In this document: piece by piece, positions 17,612-24,603 of the stretch | Layout of the letters: each line of letters opens with the position of its first letter | Position numbering within the stretch: position 1 is the stretch's first letter | Notes under the pieces: model-generated | Told to the model about the DNA's origin: nothing | The model's input: the letters and a program-made list of their open reading frames with translations, nothing else | Databases searched by the model: none | Translations under genes and position numbers: made by a program | NCBI RefSeq assembly: GCF_023283885.1 | Contig: NZ_JAKILA010000004.1 | Coordinates: forward strand, 124,001 to 188,000 | Source: Shewanella basaltis | Lineage (GTDB): Bacteria; Pseudomonadota; Gammaproteobacteria; Enterobacterales; Shewanellaceae | DNA length: 64,000 nucleotides | Reading direction: 5' to 3'

Positions 17612-17628
17612 AGATATTTAAACCCGCA

Positions 17629-17650
17629 ATGTTAGCTATATAGCTAACAT
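17629..17650. promoter_or_regulatory. Operator copy 2, perfect 22-bp palindrome
   Basis: ATGTTAGCTAT followed by its exact reverse complement, ending 12 bp before the ATG of the XRE gene. Two such palindromes close to the start codon are typical of autorepressed antitoxin operons. Confidence 0.7.
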
Positions 17651-17662
17651 GATGAGTAGTGT

Positions 17663-17962
17663 ATGGGAAGTAGAGCTGAAATTGATGCAGCGGTTAGTGA
17701 ACGCCGCAAAGCGCTAGGTTATACCCAGCAGTATCTTGCTGAATTAACGAGTATTCATAAGGTGACTATTTCCGTAATTGAGAATGGTCGGTTCACTGGT
17801 TCTTTTGATATTTTTGAGCGTTTGCTTGATGCAATTGGTTTGCAATTTAGTGTGGCTCCAAAGACTCATGAGTTACCAGATTGGGACGAAATTGATAACA
17901 TATTTAAGGAAGATGACCAATGGGTGCTGAAATTATTTTTCCAATTAAAATCAACAACATAG
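17663..17962 (+). CDS. XRE-family regulator, HipB-like, without a toxin partner
   Basis: 99 residues. The HTH reads RKALGYTQQYLAELTSIHKV followed by TISVIENGRF, then FDIFERLLDAIGLQFSV, the usual HTH_3 ending of HipB-type antitoxins. Two GTTAGC-based palindromes upstream imply autoregulation. No intact toxin follows. A 23-residue frame (17920-17991, MGAEIIFPIKINNIVI...) overlaps the 3' end and could be the start of a lost partner, since a dispersed CTAGG-type repeat begins about 25 bp later. The gene is therefore probably the surviving half of a former module. Confidence 0.65.
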   Translation: MGSRAEIDAAVSERRKALGYTQQYLAELTSIHKVTISVIENGRFTGSFDIFERLLDAIGLQFSVAPKTHELPDWDEIDNIFKEDDQWVLKLFFQLKSTT

Positions 17963-18018
17963 TTATTATTGATACTGATAATTCTGAGTGAGGTGTGTTG
18001 ACGTATGGTTCTGTGCAG

Positions 18019-18111
18019 AGCTCGCCTGAGAGCGGACTTCGTCCTTCTAGGTTCTAGGTCCCGTCCTCGAATGCTTTAATCCCGGCTTTATAAGCGTTAC
18101 CGGGACGGATC
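18019..18111. repeat. CTAGG-type dispersed repeat with CCCGG hairpin
   Basis: Contains AGCTCGCCTGAG, CGTCCTTCTAGG and a stem TCCCGG...CCGGGA around 14 nt, all shared in variant form with repeats at 19361, 22453, 24400, 39797 and 41300. It lies between the orphan XRE gene and the 3' end of the Fic gene. Confidence 0.6.
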
Positions 18112-19215
18112 CTAGGATCTCGCAAGCTTATACCGAGTGCTCCGTCCTCCGGCTTCACTTTTTACCAAGCACCCAAGCTCTACCAAAGCCGCTAAATGAC
18201 GAGAAGCGGTTGGCTTGCTGACTTTTGCTACTTTATGATATTGCGACGTATTAATGCCTTGGTCAAAATCCCCATCAAGCATTTGATTGAGCACTTTTAC
18301 TTGTTCAGAGGACAGTCGCGTTTGATCGACATTTCGCCAGAAGTTTGTTTTAAAAACCGTTTGGTCGATTTCTTCAAGCACTTTGGTGAATGTTTCACCT
18401 AAGGTATTTAAAAACCAAATTAGCCAGGCGGTAATATCAAGCTCACCTTTCTGGGATTGCTCTAATATTTCATAGTAGCTTTTACGATTGGCTAAAATCG
18501 CCACTGACATCGCATAAAAACGGACTGATTGACGCTCAGCCTGTGCCAGTGCCAAGTCAGTAAGTAAGCGGGTGATCCTACCATTACCGTCATCCAAAGG
18601 GTGGAGCGTCACAAACCATAGGTGTGTTATCGCGGCTCTAAGCAAAGGGTCTAAAGCGGGGTCCTCACGGGAATCATTAAACCAGCGGATAAACACGTCT
18701 AGTTCGGATCCAAGCACATCTCGGCTCGGCGCTTCAAAATGCACCGTGGGTTTATCAATCCTACCCGATACAACCTGCATAGGCTCATCCCCGCGTAACA
18801 GTCCCCCTATAACAGGGTTGAACAAGGTGTAACCCTGAGGAAACAGCCGTTCATGCCATTGTAATATTCTCTCAAGTAAGAGCGGTGAGTCTAAATTCTC
18901 CACCGCATCTAACATTATTTCTGCTAGGCCATCTGTGCGCTCAGTGGTTGGAAATGGTTTTTCTTCAGAAAGACCAAGTTTATTAGCCAGCGACGAACGA
19001 ACAGAAAAAGCATTCAGCTTCTCACCTTCAATGGCACTCGAATGAATAATGTTCGCCAATAGCGTGTCTAACATACTTTGCTTTTGGTCTTTAGGTTGAC
19101 TCGACATCTTGCCCAACAACATTCCTTGGTGAAAGCGAATGTCTCGTAACTTGGGTTCAATGACGTTTTCATCCCAGATAAAGTTTGGCCAATCAGCTCG
19201 TTGCCAGATCCACAT
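18112..19215 (-). CDS. Fic-domain AMP-transferase-like protein with DUF4172 and C-terminal HTH
   Basis: 367 residues from ATG at 19215, which has AAAAGG 8-12 nt upstream and gives the usual MWIWQRADWPNFIWD start of DUF4172-Fic proteins; an earlier ATG (19251) is less likely. The inhibitory-helix motif SSAIEGE is at residues ~59-65 (class II, N-terminal inhibitor). The active site HPLDDGNGRITR is at ~205-216, with the catalytic His, the phosphate-binding Asn and both arginines present. A C-terminal winged HTH includes VAKVSKPTASRHLAALVELG. Such proteins attach AMP to target proteins, and the HTH suggests autoregulation. It stands alone among repeats and appears intact. Confidence 0.85.
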   Translation of the reverse strand: MWIWQRADWPNFIWDENVIEPKLRDIRFHQGMLLGKMSSQPKDQKQSMLDTLLANIIHSSAIEGEKLNAFSVRSSLANKLGLSEEKPFPTTERTDGLAEIMLDAVENLDSPLLLERILQWHERLFPQGYTLFNPVIGGLLRGDEPMQVVSGRIDKPTVHFEAPSRDVLGSELDVFIRWFNDSREDPALDPLLRAAITHLWFVTLHPLDDGNGRITRLLTDLALAQAERQSVRFYAMSVAILANRKSYYEILEQSQKGELDITAWLIWFLNTLGETFTKVLEEIDQTVFKTNFWRNVDQTRLSSEQVKVLNQMLDGDFDQGINTSQYHKVAKVSKPTASRHLAALVELGCLVKSEAGGRSTRYKLARS

Positions 19216-19259
19216 CTTGTCGCCTTTTGATTTAAATAATAGCGCATTCAAATCATATC

Positions 19260-19306
19260 ATGATTCGAATAAAATCCTCAATCAAATCTAATTATGATGC
19301 GAATAA
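19260..19306. promoter_or_regulatory. Direct repeats upstream of the fic gene
   Basis: ATGATTCGAATAA (19260-19272) and ATGATGCGAATAA (19294-19306) share 12 of 13 bases at a 34-bp period, 45-91 bp before the fic start. They are candidate sites for the protein's own HTH domain. Confidence 0.45.
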
Positions 19307-19360
19307 GCCAGATATTCATATCATCTCTTGATATTATCACCCGTCTTAGTAACCATTAAC

Positions 19361-19520
19361 CTTCTAGGGGCTAGGAACTCGCAGGATCGCCAGAGGGTAT
19401 AGATTCGAGGAGCGAAGCGTCCTTCTGGTAAATCATTAAAAGCGAACACCTGGATTCCGGCTTTAACTGCATCACCGGAATGACGTAATTGAGCAGCGTA
19501 GGATCCTCGAACCTAGCAGC
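19361..19520. repeat. CTAGG-type dispersed repeat with 78-bp block
   Basis: Bases 19421-19498 (78 bp) are identical to 39827-39904. The block contains ATTCCGG...CCGGAAT arms, a REP-like hairpin. Flanking CTAGG and GCAGCG pieces are shared with the other copies in the window. Confidence 0.75.
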
Positions 19521-19540
19521 GTATGTTGGGGATTCACTAT

Positions 19541-19735
19541 TCACTCCTCGCACAAAGGGATAGTCAAACCGATAATTTCATTTAAATACAGAACATTAAA
19601 ATTGAAACGGAGGTTCGCCTGATAACTCAACAGATCGTTGGGGGCCAAAGCAATATAATCCATCCCTAATCCTGCTGACCAATGGCGAGAGAATTGAAAT
19701 CGACGATGTGCTAACATTATCTTATGGCTTAGCAT
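19541..19735 (-). pseudogene. Possible fragment of an outer-membrane protein gene
   Basis: The frame reads AHRRFQFSRHWSAGLGMDY, then LLSYQANLRFNFNVLYLNE, an alternating polar/aromatic pattern that resembles the last two strands of a beta barrel. No signal peptide or upstream domains are present, so if real it is a 3' fragment. The family is not recognised, and a chance open frame cannot be excluded. Confidence 0.3.
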
Positions 19736-19756
19736 GATATAAAGAAGGGCAAAATC

Positions 19757-19900
19757 ATGAGCTGTTCACTCAACTATTGGTTGCCGCTTATCTCAATTGG
19801 CATCGTTATCATGGGTGGATTATTCATGGGGATTTACCACATCGTCACCTTTAACTCTTTCAAGGCAAAACAAGCGATAAGTCACAAAGAAGATAGATAG
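19757..19900 (+). CDS. Small single-pass membrane protein (47 aa)
   Basis: MSCSLNYWLPLISIGIVIMG continues GLFMGIYHIVTF and ends in a charged tail KAKQAISHKEDR. One strong membrane helix, then a cytoplasmic-type basic/charged end. AAGAAGGG lies 6-13 nt before the ATG, a good ribosome site. No family is recognised. It is isolated, so the function is open; a small membrane toxin or stress peptide is one possibility. Confidence 0.5.
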   Translation: MSCSLNYWLPLISIGIVIMGGLFMGIYHIVTFNSFKAKQAISHKEDR

Positions 19901-20063
19901 AATGCCCTCCCTGTCTGTTCTGGTCTAATGCCATCGGACACTTAAAGTTGAGATTGTAATGGTCAATAAATTAAGAGGTTTTACTACAACCGACTTGCCA
20001 TAAAGTTCGCAAAGCAGTTAATCTTTGGTAGATGGTGTGCATTTGGCCCAGAAGGAGACAATT

Positions 20064-20189
20064 ATGTCTTTAAAAAATAGCTCGACAACAGCTCAACGTA
20101 AAGCAGATGGTATTCGTCGCCTTATCGCTGCACGTGAAGCGGCTAAGCAAGCAGGGACTCTTCGCCAAGTTTCTGCTGCATCATGTTAA
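20064..20189 (+). CDS. Small basic Ala/Arg-rich protein (41 aa)
   Basis: MSLKNSSTTAQRKADGIRRL continues IAAREAAKQAGTLRQVSAASC and stops. The ribosome site AAGGAG is near-perfect and eight bases upstream, much stronger than expected by chance. The middle is an amphipathic basic helix (RKADGIRRLIAAREAAKQ). I do not recognise the family. It lies in a gene-poor stretch just before the hipA 3' end. Confidence 0.5.
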   Translation: MSLKNSSTTAQRKADGIRRLIAAREAAKQAGTLRQVSAASC

Positions 20190-20291
20190 CGGCAAACGCC
20201 AGTGATACCATGCTGGCGTAATTTCTTGCTAACTTATCAACCGGGGCAATGATTGACAAAAAAATCACTAAACATAATCTTCAACCTAATA

Positions 20292-20324
20292 TGACAGACG
20301 CCTATGCATGCGTACGTGTCTGTT
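20292..20324 (-). terminator. Hairpin downstream of hipA module 1
   Basis: ACAGAC and GTCTGT arms around a GCATGC-containing loop, six bases beyond the hipA stop at 20331. The stem is short, so the call is weak. Confidence 0.35.
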
Positions 20325-20330
20325 ATCATT

Positions 20331-21560
20331 TTAGCGTAGCGGTATGCTTAGTAAGTGGCTCTCGATTGCTTCAATCATCGACTTGGTAAGGGGTAAATGC
20401 GCTTTTTCTCTCGCCCAAACCTCATGAAAGCCTGTTACGGTTTGCTTAGCGGTATCTAACACCAATTTTTCTGGCAGCATGGCCTTAGCGGCTAAGTGTG
20501 ACAACTCATCCAAGGTGAAATCGCTGAATTTTTTGCTACGGCTAACCTTGAGCGACGCACTATCATGAGGGATATAGGGAATGGTTGAAACAAAGTCATA
20601 AGCTGGTGCAATCGATGCGGTGCGTTTGTCTTTATAAATCACAGACCAATTCTTCAAATGCATATCGGCATTGCCAATTAACGTATTGAACACTAACCTA
20701 CGGGTAAATTCTGCGATGTCCTCATCTTGACCTTCGATACCAATAACCTGAGCAATATTCCGCATACTGGCTTTTTTGTATTTATCTTGAGGATAGACAC
20801 CAAAAACTTGCGCAAAGTCCTCAATATGTACAGCTTGACCATCAACACGGTCAAAGCGTTTTATCGCAAAGGCCTGAGCATTTTTAAAAGAATTGCCATA
20901 TTTGCCGACACCTTCTGGAATATTGGCAATCTGGTCAATAGAAAGTAGTTGAGTCTCTGGTACCTCCATTCCCAACATTCGAGCCAATTCCATCATCGAA
21001 TATTCATTTTCTGGCACCGCCTCAAATCGAGACGACGGCAATTTCACAATCCAAGACCCACCTTTACCCGTAGCAGGAATGGTCAAACCGCCATTTACTT
21101 GTTGTAAAGCTGAAAACTTCAACTGCACACCCGCCAATGAAAAACGCATGGGCGCTTCAACTTTCGTATCACCTTCAATGTCTTGATGCACAATAGGTGG
21201 CAGCGCTTCACCATCGGCCGGTTCAACCGTGATCGCACCAGCTAAATCCTGCCCTAGCACCCACAGTAGAAAAAATTCCCGCTCAGGGTTCACACCGGCA
21301 CGCTCTGCCAGGTAATGGCGCATGGTTTCTTCTGGCAAAAGATTAGAGAAAAACGGGGTTAACTTGGTTTGGGTAGGTTTAAAATTGGTCAGTAATCCAC
21401 CTAGCGGATCTTTAAAACCAAGCCCTAACACGGGCCGTGAACCATCATTAATGTATGAATCCATAAAGGCAAATAGCGTTCTGTCATTGCCCACATTAGT
21501 GATCGTTGCGATGGGTTCACCATAGAGCAAAACGTTTAACGTAGAGACATTATTAGTCAT
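20331..21560 (-). CDS. hipA: HipA-like serine/threonine kinase, module 1
   Basis: 409 residues. FSLAGVQLKFS (140-150) is the HipA phosphate-loop/autophosphorylation region, WIVKLPS (~170-176) carries the ATP-binding Lys, GNADMHLKNW (296-305) is the catalytic loop with Asp299 and Asn304, and YDFVST (~321-326) is the metal-binding Asp. All kinase residues seem present, so it is likely active. HipA kinases phosphorylate translation-related targets (GltX in E. coli) and are held in check by HipB. The hipB-like gene upstream overlaps this gene by 8 bp. It is only distantly similar to the other three hipA genes here, so it is not a recent duplicate. Confidence 0.85.
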   Translation of the reverse strand: MTNNVSTLNVLLYGEPIATITNVGNDRTLFAFMDSYINDGSRPVLGLGFKDPLGGLLTNFKPTQTKLTPFFSNLLPEETMRHYLAERAGVNPEREFFLLWVLGQDLAGAITVEPADGEALPPIVHQDIEGDTKVEAPMRFSLAGVQLKFSALQQVNGGLTIPATGKGGSWIVKLPSSRFEAVPENEYSMMELARMLGMEVPETQLLSIDQIANIPEGVGKYGNSFKNAQAFAIKRFDRVDGQAVHIEDFAQVFGVYPQDKYKKASMRNIAQVIGIEGQDEDIAEFTRRLVFNTLIGNADMHLKNWSVIYKDKRTASIAPAYDFVSTIPYIPHDSASLKVSRSKKFSDFTLDELSHLAAKAMLPEKLVLDTAKQTVTGFHEVWAREKAHLPLTKSMIEAIESHLLSIPLR

Positions 21561-21879
21561 CGTCGTATTCCTCTAACTGGTATGCTGGCAACATTGGCTC
21601 ACTTTCATCGCTAAGGCCGTTATGATGAGTCGCGTTACTACTTCGAATGATCGACTTAATTGCAGGAACAGTCTTTCTAGGTGCGACAAATAACTCTAGG
21701 TCGAGTACGCGGGCAAGTGCAATCAAACTGGACATTCTTAAATCAACGCTACCAGACTCAATTTTCGATATATGGCTTTGCGGTACACCCGAACGAGCGC
21801 TCAGCTCTCTTTGGCTAAACCCCTTACGTATCCGAGCGTCTCGAAGGCTTCCTAATATCTGCTCTGTTAGATAGTTCAT
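21553..21879 (-). CDS. hipB: HipB-like XRE antitoxin, module 1
   Basis: 108 residues. HTH: RKGFSQRELSARSGVPQSHI, then SKIESGSVDLRMSSLIALAR and VLDLELFVAPRK. This last segment is the strand region typical of HipB dimers. The C-terminal tail SDESEPMLPAYQLEEYDDD is acidic, as in antitoxins that are proteolysed or insert into the toxin. The gene is first in the operon and overlaps hipA by 8 bp, so translation is coupled. It should repress its own promoter with HipA as co-repressor. No clear palindrome was found upstream by eye. Confidence 0.8.
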   Translation of the reverse strand: MNYLTEQILGSLRDARIRKGFSQRELSARSGVPQSHISKIESGSVDLRMSSLIALARVLDLELFVAPRKTVPAIKSIIRSSNATHHNGLSDESEPMLPAYQLEEYDDD

Positions 21880-22307
21880 TTCAATATGTCTTAATGCATC
21901 ACTAAAGATAAATTATATATAAAAACATATCATCACAACCAAAACAGCCCAAGATTGATTAGTTATTGCACATCAACAAAGGTATAGCGATATATTATTA
22001 TAGATAAAAGATAACGCGCTCACTTGCTGTAAACAGGTGGCCAATGGACAGTATTAGAATAGCTTACAAAATACCTCGTTTTTAAGAATCAAGTCTTTGG
22101 TCACATTCGCTCGGTGTAATCCCACTTAATCAGGACCACACCATCACCCGTTGAAGCATGGTCCTGAGACACGTTAAAAAGCAACCATAAAAAATTCTCC
22201 AGACTTAGGTGCTTGCGAGGGGTTAATGTTCAGTAATATTTTTGACGTGGTAGAAAAGCGATTTTTCTCAAAAAAGCTCAGATCTGTGTATTGGTGTCAG
22301 AGATATT
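21880..22307. other. Gene-poor stretch with a glmM-derived hairpin
   Basis: No intact gene recognised. It contains a 9-bp-stem hairpin, TCAGGACCA (22130-22138) and TGGTCCTGA (22159-22167), that encloses a 29-bp block (22135-22163) identical and in the same orientation to bases 40229-40257 within the glmM-type gene. The rest does not match glmM. Confidence 0.6.
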
Positions 22308-22450
22308 TTGACTGCATGCCAGATCTCGAATGCTGCTGAGCATAAGCTAGCCTTGAAGCGAATTGAACAATTATGGAATGCAAAACCTGATACAGGACTG
22401 GGAAATGAACTAGATAATTTAGTTGACATTGTTTGCCAGTATGAAGTTTG
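22308..22450 (+). pseudogene. HigA-like antitoxin N-terminal fragment
   Basis: AAEHKLALKRIEQLWNAKP followed by DTGLGNELDNLVDIVCQYE matches the N-terminal region of HigA antitoxins (usual form: ALxRIExLxDAxPGTPExDELExLxxLVExYE). The HTH half is missing: a CTAGG-type repeat takes over at 22453. No ATG is available and no HigB toxin was recognised upstream. It is a remnant of another toxin-antitoxin module. Confidence 0.6.
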
Positions 22451-22452
22451 TC

Positions 22453-22500
22453 CTCTGGCGAGCTTACGAGTTCCTAGGGCCTGTTACTTAGGGCGTTTTG
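22453..22500. repeat. CTAGG-type dispersed repeat, interrupting higA
   Basis: Bases 22453-22478 match the reverse complement of 41300-41325 with two differences (26-base block ending GAGTTCCTAGG). It directly follows the last HigA-like codons. Confidence 0.65.
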
Positions 22501-22542
22501 TGATCACAAACTGGTGTCTGACTTTTTGAGCAAAAATCGTGT

Positions 22543-22570
22543 CAATAAATAGTGTTATAGCTATTTATTG
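22543..22570. promoter_or_regulatory. Operator 1 of hipA module 2
   Basis: CAATAAATA and TATTTATTG form perfect 9-bp arms separated by 10 bp. A related site follows at 22583-22614. Confidence 0.6.
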
Positions 22571-22582
22571 TGCTAATATTGT

Positions 22583-22614
22583 TTCAATAAATTAGTTTTA
22601 CACTCTTTATTGAA
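22583..22614. promoter_or_regulatory. Operator 2 of hipA module 2
   Basis: TTCAATAAA and TTTATTGAA arms, 14 bp apart, ending 16 bp before the hipA ATG at 22631. The shared CAATAAA arms suggest one regulator, probably the module's own HTH protein, binds both. Confidence 0.6.
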
Positions 22615-22630
22615 CCGAAATGGATGCATT

Positions 22631-23980
22631 ATGCCTAAAGCAATTACAATTCAAATTAACTACGCTTTTGAGTGGCATGATGTTGCGACTATCGAGTTTG
22701 CAGAACACCTTGATTCAAGCTTTTGTCGACTGGACTATGAAACAGATCATGTGTTTGCACACTATAATGATTTTGCAGAAACCGCAACCAGCGTCACTTT
22801 GCCAAACGACACCATGCCCTATCGAAATAATACAAACTGGTTTCGTTTTTTAGATGACATTATTCCCGCAGGCTCAAGTCGTAAATATTGGCTACGAACA
22901 CTGCGCTTGCTCGATGAAGATAAGCTTACCAGGAATTTTATTTTATTATCTCAAGGTACTATCGCACCGATAGGCAATATCAGGGTGAAAGAGTCAGTTC
23001 CTGCTACTATTATTAACCCAATACCGGTAACGTTTAGCGTTGAGGATGTCTGTAGGCTTGAAGTCGACTTTATCGAATACGCACAGGCCAATGGAGCCGC
23101 TGCCGGCGGTGCGTCTGGTGCAGGTGGTGCGGCGCCTAAATTACTTCTTCGTTGTGATCCAGATGACAGAGTGTGGATCGATACCTTTCAAGATAATCCA
23201 AGTAATCTAGACACCCGATACTTAGTTAAATTTCCAAGAGGAAGCGCAAGTATCGACCACGATATTTTAAGGGCTGAGTTTCACTTCTATCACGAACTTA
23301 ACGCGTTAGGTTTCGATACTATACCCACTGATGAAATGCGGTTGATCGAGAGCGAGCGAGGTCCATCACTGTGGTTGCCAAGGTTCGATGTTGCAACAAT
23401 AGGCAATAAACAGCAATTGCTTGGTATGGAGTCAGTTTACTCTGTCTTAGATATTGCTCCAGCGACGATGATGGAGCATGGCGAGGTGATCCGCGCTTTG
23501 ATAGAAGTGTTTACTTTAAAAAGCGATAACAGTGAAACAACAACGTTTCTGGATGTAGAGGATGGAATAGCCGCGTTTGTTATCGAATGGGTTCGCAGGG
23601 ACTTGCTTAATATTGCTTTTGGTAATTCCGATAATCACGGTCGTAATACGTCATTCATCAAGCAGAACAATCGCGTATCCCTTGCGCCTATCTACGACTT
23701 TGCCCCCATGAAAGCCGATCCAGAAGTGATATCAAGGACTTTTATATGGGGGGCGGAGCTTGAATTAGGTGGACAATATGACTTTGTTAAAATTGCCAAT
23801 AGTCTTGCAGATCTTATTGAGCCAAAGGCCCTTTTAGATGCATTGGCTCAAACAGCAATAGAATTAATTGAACTCAAGCAAAGGCTGGGAAACCGAGGTG
23901 TTCCCCAGTCTATTCTCTCTTTCCCAAGTATGGGGTATGAAAATTTAGAGAAGAAATTCAAAACCTGGAAACTACTATGA
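22631..23980 (+). CDS. HipA-like kinase, module 2 (kinase gene first)
   Basis: 449 residues from ATG 22631; the frame can be extended to TTG 22610 but that lies inside the operator. Glycine-rich GGASGAGGAAPK (~159-170) replaces the SxAGxQxK loop of classical HipA. LVKFPRG (~198-204) carries the ATP Lys, FGNSDNHGRNTSF (330-342) is the catalytic loop with Asp334 and Asn339, and LAPIYDFAPM (351-360) holds the metal Asp. It belongs to a HipA branch unlike E. coli HipA. Unusually the kinase gene precedes its antitoxin, with an ATGA overlap. Targets are unknown. The gene appears intact. Confidence 0.8.
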   Translation: MPKAITIQINYAFEWHDVATIEFAEHLDSSFCRLDYETDHVFAHYNDFAETATSVTLPNDTMPYRNNTNWFRFLDDIIPAGSSRKYWLRTLRLLDEDKLTRNFILLSQGTIAPIGNIRVKESVPATIINPIPVTFSVEDVCRLEVDFIEYAQANGAAAGGASGAGGAAPKLLLRCDPDDRVWIDTFQDNPSNLDTRYLVKFPRGSASIDHDILRAEFHFYHELNALGFDTIPTDEMRLIESERGPSLWLPRFDVATIGNKQQLLGMESVYSVLDIAPATMMEHGEVIRALIEVFTLKSDNSETTTFLDVEDGIAAFVIEWVRRDLLNIAFGNSDNHGRNTSFIKQNNRVSLAPIYDFAPMKADPEVISRTFIWGAELELGGQYDFVKIANSLADLIEPKALLDALAQTAIELIELKQRLGNRGVPQSILSFPSMGYENLEKKFKTWKLL

Positions 23981-24393
23981 CAGAAAAGGCCAAAATGTTA
24001 GCCCAAGATAATCGTCATGGCCGACAACCACTTGCTGCTAAGCGTAAAAAATTGTCGAGCTCTGTCAAAGATGAGCTTATGAAAAGTATTTGCATTGAGC
24101 TTATTACCAGTCAGATCACCACAGGTAAGGCTTTGCAGAGGTTGCGTACTGAAATGCTATTCGCTAATCAAGAGCAATATGCCAAAATGGTTGGCATTAC
24201 AAGGAAGGCATTATCTGAAATTGAGGGAGATAAATCGAAAGCTAGCGCATTAGTTTTAGGCAAAGCCCTAAGGGGGGTTGGACTGGAGTTATTAGTCTTA
24301 CCAAGAGATAAGTTTTTACAGGGTGAAATCATCAGTTATCAAAGCGCAACTGATGGTTCTGGCGCAAAAGCATACCGGGATGATAATTTGTAG
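23977..24393 (+). CDS. XRE-family HipB-like antitoxin, module 2 (downstream of its kinase)
   Basis: 138 residues, longer than usual HipB. An N-terminal basic extension (RHGRQPLAAKRKKLSSSVKD) precedes the HTH (TEMLFANQEQYAKMVGITRK followed by ALSEIEGDKSKAS), and ALRGVGLELLVLPRD is the HipB-like strand. The start overlaps the kinase stop by four bases, so synthesis depends on kinase translation. It probably binds the two CAATAAA-armed operators. A CTAGG repeat begins just after the stop codon. Confidence 0.75.
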   Translation: MTEKAKMLAQDNRHGRQPLAAKRKKLSSSVKDELMKSICIELITSQITTGKALQRLRTEMLFANQEQYAKMVGITRKALSEIEGDKSKASALVLGKALRGVGLELLVLPRDKFLQGEIISYQSATDGSGAKAYRDDNL

Positions 24394-24399
24394 GGATCT

Positions 24400-24470
24400 A
24401 GCAGGGCGCTTCACTTCTAAGCCCGTCCTCAGGCGAGCTTGCGAGTTCCTAGGACCTTCAGTCGCTGATA
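24400..24470. repeat. CTAGG-type dispersed repeat
   Basis: Bases 24428-24453 are the exact reverse complement of 41300-41325 (26 bp). It lies between modules 2 and 3. Confidence 0.7.
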
Positions 24471-24603
24471 AGAGGAAGGTTGAAAGCAGTGGTGACAAGC
24501 ACTGCGCCATTTTCCACCTGGTGGAATTTCTGGGTTAGTAATCAAAGTTTGGTGTGGGAACTGAGAAAAAAGCAACCTGGTCTTTAAAACAAGAAGCCAA
24601 TTG

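Noticed and set aside
19371..19553. Minus-strand open frame of 60 codons over the 78-bp repeat
   Set aside because: It consists of dispersed repeat sequence also present in non-coding positions at 39827.
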